From contig JAHLLG010000002.1 of assembly GCA_020444275.1 (NCBI GenBank), positions 1 through 64,000 on the forward strand: a DNA stretch of 64,000 nucleotides, read 5' to 3'. Each line of letters opens with the position of its first letter. Within the stretch, counting starts at the first letter, position 1. Under the pieces are notes generated by a model, which saw only the letters and a program-made list of their open reading frames with translations, did no database searches and was not told the DNA's origin. A program made the translations under genes and the position numbers. Source of the stretch: Bacteroidota bacterium (GTDB lineage: Bacteria > Bacteroidota > Bacteroidia > Bacteroidales > UBA12077). Positions 54,908-61,755 of the stretch are shown piece by piece.

Positions 54908-55309
54908 ATGGCAAAAATCAAAACTTTAGCAGATCTTAAGAAAATGAAAGAAGATATGCGGACAAAAGTAGATATCAGGGAAAAAGCGGACACACCTGAA
55001 AACTACGTTCAAATAAAAGTTGGTATGGCAACCAGCGGAATTGCTTCTGGTGCAAAAGAGGTAATGGACTTTTTGATTGAAGCTCTCGAGAAAAGAAACA
55101 TTGAGGCCGTTGTTACACAAACTGGCGATATGGGGTATAGTTATGCAGAGCCAACCATTGAGGTTAAGAAACCTGGTGAAGAGCCTATTGTTTTTGGTTA
55201 TGTAGATACCAAAAAAGCAGATGAAATTATTGAAAAGTATATTAAGTTAGGCGAATTGGTTGATGGAATTATACCGGTTAATTATCAGGTAATTGATGAT
55301 GACAAATAA
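54908..55309 (+). CDS. hydD: cluster-less thioredoxin-like hydrogenase subunit (HndB/HydD-like)
   Basis: A 133-residue thioredoxin-like [2Fe-2S] ferredoxin-fold protein, the usual partner of HydB/HydA in four-subunit [FeFe] complexes. It contains no cysteine at all. Where relatives have cysteines it reads GMATSGIASGA and TQTGDMGYSYAEP, so it cannot bind the cluster and is probably structural. Its C-terminus fits the NuoF partner surface seen in the family (GELVDGIIPV). It lies 20 nt before hydB, which has an AGGAGG-type RBS. Confidence 0.85.
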   Translation: MAKIKTLADLKKMKEDMRTKVDIREKADTPENYVQIKVGMATSGIASGAKEVMDFLIEALEKRNIEAVVTQTGDMGYSYAEPTIEVKKPGEEPIVFGYVDTKKADEIIEKYIKLGELVDGIIPVNYQVIDDDK

Positions 55310-55329
55310 AAACTAGGAGGAATAAAAAT

Positions 55330-57123
55330 ATGGCAAAATATAAAATGCATTTGTTAGTTTGTGGTGGTACAGGTTGTAGAGCAGCAGAAAGTGATGCTAT
55401 CGTTACAAACTTACAACAGGAACTAGAGAAAAATGGACTGCAAGATCAGGTACAGGTAGTAATGACAGGTTGTTTTGGTTTTTGTGAAAAAGGACCGATT
55501 GTAAAAGTATCACCTGATAATACGTTTTATACACAGGTAAAACCTGAAGATGCTGCTGAAATTGTAGCAGAGCACGTTGTAAAAGGACGTCAGGTTAATC
55601 GATTATTATATAAAGATCCGGAGAAAAAAGAAACAGTATCTGATTCTAAACATATGGATTTCTATAAAAAGCAAATCCGTATTGCTTTAAGAAATTGTGG
55701 ATTTATCGATCCGGAAAATTTAGATGAATATATTGCTCGGGATGGTTACATGGCTTTAGGTAGATGTTTAACCGAACTAAAACCACAAGATGTAATCAAC
55801 GAAATTAAGGAATCAGGCTTGAGAGGTCGTGGAGGAGGAGGTTTCCCAACTGGTATTAAATGGGAAATTGCTGCAAAGAACGATGCCGACCAAAAATATG
55901 TAGTATGTAATGCCGACGAAGGAGACCCTGGTGCTTTCATGGATCGTTCGATCCTCGAAGGTGATCCTCACGCTGTGTTAGAAGCTATGGCAATTTGTGG
56001 TTACTCAACCAATGCAACAAAAGGTCTTATTTATATTCGTGCAGAGTATCCGCTTGCTATTAAGCGATTAAAAATAGCCATTGACCAGGCTCGCGAATAT
56101 GGTTTGTTAGGAAAAAATATTTTCGGAACCGATTTCGAATTTGATATTGAATTAAGATATGGTGCCGGAGCATTTGTTTGTGGTGAAGAGACCTCATTGA
56201 TTCACTCTATGGAAGGCTTACGTGGTGAGCCAACTATTAAACCTCCGTATCCGGCAGAATCAGGATATCTTGGAAAACCAACCAACGTAAATAACGTGGA
56301 AACGTATGCCAACATTCCTGTAATTATAAATAAAGGTGCTAATTGGTTTAATAAAATTGGTACTGAAAAATCAAAAGGAACTAAAGTATTTGCCTTAGCA
56401 GGAAAAATTAACAATGTTGGATTAATCGAAGTTCCTATGGGAACAACTCTTCGCGAAGTTATATTCGAAATTGGCGGTGGAATAAAAGATGGTAAGAAAT
56501 TTAAAGCAGTACAAACTGGTGGACCATCTGGAGGTTGTTTAACGGAAGAGCACCTAGATACACCAATCGATTTTGATAACTTGGTTCAAGCAGGCTCAAT
56601 GATGGGATCCGGAGGTATGATCGTTATGGACGAAGATGACTGCATGGTGTCGATGGCTAAATTCTATCTCGATTTTACCGTTGAAGAATCATGTGGTAAG
56701 TGTTCTCCTTGTCGTATTGGTAACAAACGATTGTATGAGTTGCTCGATAGAATTACTCAGGGGAAAGGTGAGATGGAAGATCTACAGCGATTAAGAAACA
56801 TGAGTCAGGTAATTAAAGATACTTCACTTTGCGGATTAGGTCAAACTTCTCCAAACCCAGTATTGTCAACTCTGGATAATTTCTATGATGAATATGTGGC
56901 ACACGTTACAGATAAAAAATGTCCTGCAGGTCAGTGTAAAGATTTAATGACATACACAATTATAGAAGAAAATTGTGTGGGTTGTACAGCTTGTGCACGG
57001 GTATGTCCTGTTGGAGCAATCAGCGGTGAGAAAAAACAAGTTCATAATATCGACCCTGAAATTTGTATTAAGTGTGGTGCGTGTATAGAGAGATGTAAGT
57101 TTGATGCAATCATTGTTAAATAA
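55330..57123 (+). CDS. hydB: NuoF-like hydrogenase subunit HydB (full length)
   Basis: A 597-residue FMN/NADH subunit of an electron-bifurcating type [FeFe] hydrogenase. The N-terminal thioredoxin-like [2Fe-2S] domain has CGGTGCRAA and GCFGFCEKGP (residues 11-55). The FMN/NADH core has GLRGRGGGGFPTGIKW near residue 168 and CNADEGDPGAF near residue 198, with ESCGKCSPCRIG near residue 454. The C-terminal ferredoxin domain has CVGCTACARVCP and CIKCGACIERC (about residues 552-592). The good RBS AGGAGG precedes the start at 9 nt. The extra domains set it apart from the short paralogue at 24563. Confidence 0.95.
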   Translation: MAKYKMHLLVCGGTGCRAAESDAIVTNLQQELEKNGLQDQVQVVMTGCFGFCEKGPIVKVSPDNTFYTQVKPEDAAEIVAEHVVKGRQVNRLLYKDPEKKETVSDSKHMDFYKKQIRIALRNCGFIDPENLDEYIARDGYMALGRCLTELKPQDVINEIKESGLRGRGGGGFPTGIKWEIAAKNDADQKYVVCNADEGDPGAFMDRSILEGDPHAVLEAMAICGYSTNATKGLIYIRAEYPLAIKRLKIAIDQAREYGLLGKNIFGTDFEFDIELRYGAGAFVCGEETSLIHSMEGLRGEPTIKPPYPAESGYLGKPTNVNNVETYANIPVIINKGANWFNKIGTEKSKGTKVFALAGKINNVGLIEVPMGTTLREVIFEIGGGIKDGKKFKAVQTGGPSGGCLTEEHLDTPIDFDNLVQAGSMMGSGGMIVMDEDDCMVSMAKFYLDFTVEESCGKCSPCRIGNKRLYELLDRITQGKGEMEDLQRLRNMSQVIKDTSLCGLGQTSPNPVLSTLDNFYDEYVAHVTDKKCPAGQCKDLMTYTIIEENCVGCTACARVCPVGAISGEKKQVHNIDPEICIKCGACIERCKFDAIIVK

Positions 57124-57138
57124 AAAAATGTTAGAACG

Positions 57139-58914
57139 ATGGATAAAGTAAAATTAACTATAGATAACAAGCAAATAGAGGTAGAAAAAGGGACTACCAT
57201 CTATCAAGCTGCCAAAAAATTAGATATTGAGATCCCGGTATTGTGTTATATGAACCTGGAAGATTTGGGTATCGAAAATAAACCCGGAGGATGCAGAATT
57301 TGTGTTGTTGAAGTAGAAGGCAGAAATAACCTTGCACCTTCATGTTCAACCGAAGTATGGGAAGGAATGGTTGTACATACGCATACCATGCGAGTGATTA
57401 ACGCACGTCGCACTGTAATGGAATTTATTCTTTCCGATCACCCAAAAGATTGTTTAACATGTGCTAAATCGGGTAACTGTGAGTTGCAGGATATGGCTGT
57501 GAAGTTAGGAATCAGAGAGATACCTGGTCAGGAATATGCAGAAATGTCGGAATATAAAGTAGACTTTTCGCCTTCAATTATTCGCGATTTGGATAAATGT
57601 ATCATGTGTCGTCGTTGTGAGATGATGTGTAATGAATTCCAAACGGTTGGTGCACTTTCAGCATTCCACCGTGGATTCGAAGCAGCTGTAGGACCAGCAT
57701 TTGAAATGGATTTGGAACACTCGCCATGTACCTATTGTGGTCAGTGTGTTGCTGTTTGCCCAACCGGAGCACTAACAGAAAAAGACCATACCAGAGATGT
57801 AATTAACGCATTGTCTGATCCTACTAAAAAAGTGATCGTTCAAACTGCTCCTGCTGTTCGAGCAGCGTTAGGCGAAGAGTTTGGAATGGAACCGGGAACA
57901 TCCGTAACAGGACAAATGGTTTCTGCATTACGTCGTTTAGGTTTCGATTATGTTTTTGATACCGATTTCGCAGCAGACTTAACCATTATGGAAGAAGGTA
58001 CCGAGTTGTTAGATCGTTTGACTAAGCACTTAAATGGTGATAAAGAAGTTAAACTGCCTATTTTAACATCTTGTTGTCCTGCATGGGTTCAGTTTTTCGA
58101 GCATAATTTTCCAGAAATGAAAGATGTTCCATCATCAGCTCGATCACCACAGCAAATGTTTGGTGCTATTGCAAAAACATATTTTGCTGATAAGATTAGT
58201 GTAAAACGAGAAGATTTGGTTGTTGTTTCTATTATGCCATGTTTAGCTAAAAAATATGAAGCACAGCGTGATGAGTTTAAGCTTGATGGAAATCCTGATG
58301 TTGATTTCTCAATATCGACTCGTGAGTTAGCACATCTTATTAAAGAAGCAAACTTAGACTTAAATACCTTACCTGTTGAAGATTTTGATAAGCCACTTGG
58401 AGAATCTTCTGGTGCAGGTGTTATTTTTGGTGCAACAGGTGGTGTTATTGAGGCTGCAACACGTACAGCATATGAAATACATACCAATAAAAAACTTGAA
58501 AAACTTGATTTTGAAGAGTTGCGTGGTTTAGATGGAATCAGAAGTGCAACAATCGATTTTGATGGCACTCCAATTAACATTGGAATTGCACACGGATTAG
58601 GTAATGCCCGTAAATTATTGGAAGACATCAAAGCTGGAAAATCACAATTCCACGCTATTGAAATTATGTCATGCCCCGGAGGTTGTATCGGTGGCGGTGG
58701 TCAACCAATACATCACGGCGATTCAAGTATACTAAAAGCGCGTACAAAAGCTATTTATGCTGAAGATGCCGGAAAACCAATCCGTAAATCTCATGAGAAT
58801 CCTTACATCATAAAATTGTATGAAGAGTTCTTAGGTAAACCGATGAGCGAAAAAGCGCATCATTTATTACATACTGCTTATTTCGATAAAAGTAAAAAGA
58901 TTGAGATCAGCTAG
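57139..58914 (+). CDS. hydA: [FeFe] hydrogenase catalytic subunit 2 (M3 type, canonical)
   Basis: A 591-residue catalytic subunit. Clusters: a [2Fe-2S] domain with GGCRICVVE, a His-ligated HPKDCLTCAKSGNC, and two 4Fe-4S motifs CIMCRRCEMMC and CTYCGQCVAVCP. The H-cluster loops are canonical: TSCCPAW (Cys312, Cys313), MPCLAKKYE, and EIMSCPGGCIGGGGQP. A C-terminal small-subunit segment is fused. The closest relatives by layout are the HydA/HndD subunits of trimeric or tetrameric NADH-ferredoxin hydrogenases. It lies 15 nt after hydB and 34 nt before hydC. Confidence 0.96.
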   Translation: MDKVKLTIDNKQIEVEKGTTIYQAAKKLDIEIPVLCYMNLEDLGIENKPGGCRICVVEVEGRNNLAPSCSTEVWEGMVVHTHTMRVINARRTVMEFILSDHPKDCLTCAKSGNCELQDMAVKLGIREIPGQEYAEMSEYKVDFSPSIIRDLDKCIMCRRCEMMCNEFQTVGALSAFHRGFEAAVGPAFEMDLEHSPCTYCGQCVAVCPTGALTEKDHTRDVINALSDPTKKVIVQTAPAVRAALGEEFGMEPGTSVTGQMVSALRRLGFDYVFDTDFAADLTIMEEGTELLDRLTKHLNGDKEVKLPILTSCCPAWVQFFEHNFPEMKDVPSSARSPQQMFGAIAKTYFADKISVKREDLVVVSIMPCLAKKYEAQRDEFKLDGNPDVDFSISTRELAHLIKEANLDLNTLPVEDFDKPLGESSGAGVIFGATGGVIEAATRTAYEIHTNKKLEKLDFEELRGLDGIRSATIDFDGTPINIGIAHGLGNARKLLEDIKAGKSQFHAIEIMSCPGGCIGGGGQPIHHGDSSILKARTKAIYAEDAGKPIRKSHENPYIIKLYEEFLGKPMSEKAHHLLHTAYFDKSKKIEIS

Positions 58915-58948
58915 TAAAGAGATTAATTAAAAATTGGAGGAAAAATCA

Positions 58949-59434
58949 ATGTCAAGTATAAAAGTTAAATTAAAAGAAGCAGACTTAAATAAAATCAAAG
59001 AAATATGTAAGTCTTTTGATAACAAGGAAGGTGAGTTAATAAATGTTTTACACAAGACCCAGGAACATTTTGGTTACCTGCCTGCTGAAGTTCAGGAAGC
59101 AGTTGCACAGGAATTAAAAATGTCCGTAGCAAAAGTGTATGGTGTAGTAACATTTTACTCATTCTTTACAATGCTCCCAAAAGGTAAGCATCCCATTTCA
59201 ATTTGTACAGGGACAGCTTGCTATGTTCGTGGTGCCGATAATGTATTACAAGAGTTTAAGCGCCAGCTGGATATAGAAGTTGGAGAAACTACCAAAGACG
59301 GTAAATTCTCACTAAGCTGCTTACGCTGTGTGGGTGCTTGTGGTTTAGCTCCTGTTGTTTTAGTGGGTGACAAAACGTTTGGAAGAGTTTCACCTGATGG
59401 AGTTAAAGAAATATTAGAACAATATAAAGATTAG
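58949..59434 (+). CDS. hydC: NuoE-like [2Fe-2S] subunit HydC/HndA
   Basis: A 161-residue NuoE-type subunit with ligands CTGTAC near residue 88 and CLRCVGAC near residue 126. The ATG at 58949 is the true start, because GGAGG at 58936-58940 is its Shine-Dalgarno sequence; the longer frame from a TTG at 58934 would translate the RBS itself. It is the last gene of the operon. Its place at the end differs from the first hydrogenase, where the NuoE gene comes first. Confidence 0.94.
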   Translation: MSSIKVKLKEADLNKIKEICKSFDNKEGELINVLHKTQEHFGYLPAEVQEAVAQELKMSVAKVYGVVTFYSFFTMLPKGKHPISICTGTACYVRGADNVLQEFKRQLDIEVGETTKDGKFSLSCLRCVGACGLAPVVLVGDKTFGRVSPDGVKEILEQYKD

Positions 59435-59443
59435 TTTAAGAAA

Positions 59444-59474
59444 GGAATTCTTTCATTACGAAAGAATTCCCTTT
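59444..59474 (+). terminator. terminator of the second [FeFe] operon
   Basis: A perfect 11-bp stem (GGAATTCTTTC at 59444-59454, GAAAGAATTCC at 59460-59470) with an ATTAC loop is followed by CTTT. The T run is short but the position, 9 nt after hydC, supports termination. Confidence 0.75.
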
Positions 59475-59499
59475 AAAAATACTATAGTTTAGGGTTCAG

Positions 59500-59639
59500 G
59501 ATTGAAATAGTGTAAATTGTTCAATTAAATTTTGGCCTGTTAGCCAACAGGTTAGTGGTTAAGTAATAGTTTTTACTTATCAAAAGTGTCCAGTAGTTAA
59601 AGCACCTCTTCCGATATAACGGCAGGAGGTGCTTTTTTT
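59500..59639 (+). ncRNA. candidate structured non-coding RNA
   Basis: Three hairpins in a row and no coding frame: CCTGTT-AGCC-AACAGG (59536-59551), TAAGTAA with TTACTTA (59560-59579), and AGCACCTC with GAGGTGCT (59601-59633) followed by T. The last is a strong terminator with no gene before it except across the previous terminator. The 5' end is not defined and no known RNA family was recognised. Confidence 0.3.
59601..59639 (+). terminator. second strong terminator downstream of hydC
   Basis: AGCACCTC (59601-59608) pairs with GAGGTGCT (59626-59633), with an inner CCG/CGG pairing, followed by a run of seven T. Confidence 0.85.
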
Positions 59640-59645
59640 ATATAG

Positions 59646-59683
59646 TTGTAAAATCATAAAAAAATAACTACTTTCACATTACA
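59646..59683 (+). promoter_or_regulatory. predicted promoter of the outer-membrane protein gene
   Basis: TTGT (59646-59649), 19 nt, then TACTTTCACATTACA (59669-59683). The latter is nearly identical to the sequence before ccsBA and similar to TAACTTCATATTGCA at 60973. Confidence 0.4.
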
Positions 59684-59786
59684 CTTTTAGCCTGCGTGCC
59701 ACTTGCGGGTAAGGAACGTACTTTTTTAGAAAGAGAGTAAGGTATTTATAACTGAATTAAATTTTGTTAATTAAAATTGTTAAAGT

Positions 59787-60503
59787 ATGTTCAATTTTCG
59801 AAAACTAACACACAGATTTTTTATCATTTTGCTTTTTACACTTGTAGCTATTGGTGCAAAAGCACAACATAATGCTAGAATCACATTTAAGATATCTCCG
59901 ATGCTTTCCTATTTAAATATCAAAAATGAGGATTCAGCACGACCACGAGAAGGTGTTGAAACTCCCAGGTTAGGATATAGCTTGGGATTAAGAGCGGAGT
60001 TTAACCTGGATAAATATCTTGGAATCAATATTGGATTTAACTATGAACGCAGAAACAATGAGTATACAGTAAATTACCAGGATGTTGAGGAAACTACTAT
60101 CTATCTTCCTGAACGAACCACTACGAAATATTCCTACGAATTTTATGCATTGCCGGTATCTTTTAAAATCAAGTATTTTAATCGATCAAAACTCAGCATC
60201 TATCAGAATCTGGGTTTGCAGGTTAGCTGGTTGCAATCTATTGCCTATGAATCAACAGCATATGATGAGAATAATGTGACAAGTTTATCCGGAAATTATG
60301 ATGAGTATGCTACTGATAACATCGTAAGCATATTTTCATCTATAGGAGTTTCAAGAAAGATTAACGAAAAATGGGCAGTGATAATTGAACCTGGATTTGT
60401 ATATAATCTGAATAGCGTTTTTAACGAAAAATGGCCTGATGATGAGGAAGAGCAACGCTTTTTTGATATTAAAGTAGATGTAGGGTTAAGTTATTATTTT
60501 TAA
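59787..60503 (+). CDS. outer-membrane beta-barrel protein
   Basis: A 238-residue protein with a signal peptide (about residues 1-26, cleaved after AKA) and then alternating strands ending in SYYF with a C-terminal aromatic residue, typical of small porin-like beta-barrels (OMP_b-brl type). Segments such as LGYSLGLRAEFNLDKYLGI and YALPVSFKIKYF suit strands. The function is unknown. It is monocistronic behind a predicted promoter. Confidence 0.8.
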   Translation: MFNFRKLTHRFFIILLFTLVAIGAKAQHNARITFKISPMLSYLNIKNEDSARPREGVETPRLGYSLGLRAEFNLDKYLGINIGFNYERRNNEYTVNYQDVEETTIYLPERTTTKYSYEFYALPVSFKIKYFNRSKLSIYQNLGLQVSWLQSIAYESTAYDENNVTSLSGNYDEYATDNIVSIFSSIGVSRKINEKWAVIIEPGFVYNLNSVFNEKWPDDEEEQRFFDIKVDVGLSYYF

Positions 60504-60756
60504 TATAGTTTTTATTTAGGAACCTTCACTAACTATGGAGAGTAGAGCTCTTCATTTTAACAGGTTTATGTTTGATAGCATAGTTCTGTCGAAATTTAAG
60601 AATGAAATTAATTTAAGTTTCTCTATATGAGTTGATAGAATGTGCATTCTTTCTAAAGTGCTCACCTTTAAATATAAAGTTAACCTACAGCAAATTGTAA
60701 CCTGATCGATTTTCACTCGTAAGGAGAATTCGGAAAACAACAAAAAACTAATAAAA

Positions 60757-60885
60757 ATGAAAAAAAAAGTACTTATAATCCTTGGTGTATTAGCAATCGT
60801 AATATTAAGTTCATGTTCTGGTTCCAATATGTGTCCGGCATATGCAGATAATACAATAAAGGATACCATACAGCAAGTTAATTAG
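60757..60885 (+). CDS. 42-residue lipoprotein
   Basis: A very short secreted lipoprotein: a positively charged start (MKKK), a hydrophobic core, and the lipobox LSSC with Cys20. The mature part is only 23 residues and contains a second cysteine in MCPAYADN. The start is preceded by AAGGAG further upstream (60721) and an A-rich leader; a terminator follows 21 nt after the stop. Similar tiny lipoproteins with a CPAY-like core occur in Bacteroidota, to my knowledge without known function. Confidence 0.65.
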   Translation: MKKKVLIILGVLAIVILSSCSGSNMCPAYADNTIKDTIQQVN

Positions 60886-60905
60886 CTTTTAGCTTTTTTA
60901 TACAT

Positions 60906-60942
60906 AAAATGTTCATTTCTAAATTGGAGTGAACATTTTTTT
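60906..60942 (+). terminator. terminator after the small lipoprotein
   Basis: AAAATGTTCA (60906-60915) pairs with TGAACATTTT (60930-60939), and the T run continues to 60942. It supports the small lipoprotein gene as a real transcription unit. Confidence 0.8.
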
Positions 60943-60972
60943 GTATAAGTTTTTATTTATCTAAAAAATAAT

Positions 60973-60987
60973 TAACTTCATATTGCA
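60973..60987 (+). promoter_or_regulatory. predicted -7 region before the DUF985 gene
   Basis: TAACTTCATATTGCA, preceded by AAAAAATAA, resembles the sequence at 59669, which is also preceded by AAAAAATAA. It lies about 130 nt before the DUF985 start. Confidence 0.3.
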
Positions 60988-61070
60988 CTTTAAGAAGGGT
61001 TATTTAATCGAAAGGGTGTAGGTATATTGTAGATCAATTACCAATCCCGCTAACAATTAACCCTAAATTA

Positions 61071-61097
61071 AAAAGCGCTGTGCTCTGCAGCGCTTTT
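61071..61097 (+). terminator. stem-loop in the DUF985 leader
   Basis: A perfect 10-bp stem (AAAAGCGCTG at 61071-61080, CAGCGCTTTT at 61088-61097) with a TGCTCTG loop lies 22 nt before the DUF985 start. It looks like a terminator or attenuator between the predicted promoter and the gene. Confidence 0.65.
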
Positions 61098-61119
61098 ATG
61101 CGTTTAATAATTTAAAGCA

Positions 61120-61584
61120 ATGAAAAAGATTCAGGAAATTATAGCAAAGTATCAACTTCAACCTCATCCTGAGGGAGGTTATTTTCGTGAAGTATACAGA
61201 TCCGAACAGATTCTTAACTCTCCTATTAATGGCCAACAGAGAAATGCTGTTACACACATTTACTTTTTACTTGCAAATGGACAAATTAGCCGTTTTCATA
61301 AAGTTCTGCACGACGAAATTTGGAATTTTTATGAGGGTTCTCCATTAAAACTTATTGAGTTTGATGGAAATAGAATTCAGGAGACGATTATTGGCGAAGG
61401 TGATTATTTTAAAGTGATAAAAGGAGGGGTGTATCAAGCAGCTGAATCAATCGGTGAATATTCGCTGGTGGGGTGTTCTGTTGCTCCCGGTTTTGATTTT
61501 AACGATTTTTCATTTATTACCGGTGAATCAAGTTTAATTAAGGTTTTCGAAAGCAATTACCCTGAATTTATAAGATTTGTATAA
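61120..61584 (+). CDS. DUF985 cupin-fold protein
   Basis: A 154-residue cupin of the DUF985 family. The family signature HPEGGYFREVYRS is at residues 17-29, and VTHIYFLLANGQISRFHKVLHDEIWNFYEG (core SRFHKVLHDEIWNFYEG) near residue 55 contains probable metal ligands. The C-terminal VGCSVAPGFDFNDF is also typical. The enzymatic role is not established. It stands alone behind a stem-loop. Confidence 0.9.
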   Translation: MKKIQEIIAKYQLQPHPEGGYFREVYRSEQILNSPINGQQRNAVTHIYFLLANGQISRFHKVLHDEIWNFYEGSPLKLIEFDGNRIQETIIGEGDYFKVIKGGVYQAAESIGEYSLVGCSVAPGFDFNDFSFITGESSLIKVFESNYPEFIRFV

Positions 61585-61755
61585 TCTTATCGGTTTACTC
61601 TTATTTTTAATATTTTCAGACTCTAAATAAGTCGCTTCAGGTTATTTTTGAAAAAATATCTTACTATTTTTTAATTTCTTTGTTAAGGTTGTATAAATCA
61701 TTTTACAAATCAAAACAGATTCGTAAATTTATTCCATTTTAAACCAAATAAATTA

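Larger units (their letters stand above)
59435..59786. other. 352-nt intergenic region with two terminators and a structured stretch
   Basis: No protein-coding frame was recognised. It holds the hydrogenase terminator (59444-59474), a structured stretch that ends in a second terminator (59601-59639), and a predicted promoter (59646-59683) for the outer-membrane protein gene. Confidence 0.7.

Noticed and set aside
58089-58631. 180-residue antisense frame inside the second hydA
   Set aside because: It has no recognisable motif and mirrors the codon pattern of the real gene on the other strand.
58934-58948. TTG start of the second NuoE-like gene
   Set aside because: It would translate the GGAGG ribosome binding site; the ATG at 58949 has ideal spacing from it.
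59536-59579. tRNA-like fold after the second hydrogenase operon
   Set aside because: No acceptor stem, no anticodon arm and no T-loop sequence could be assembled.
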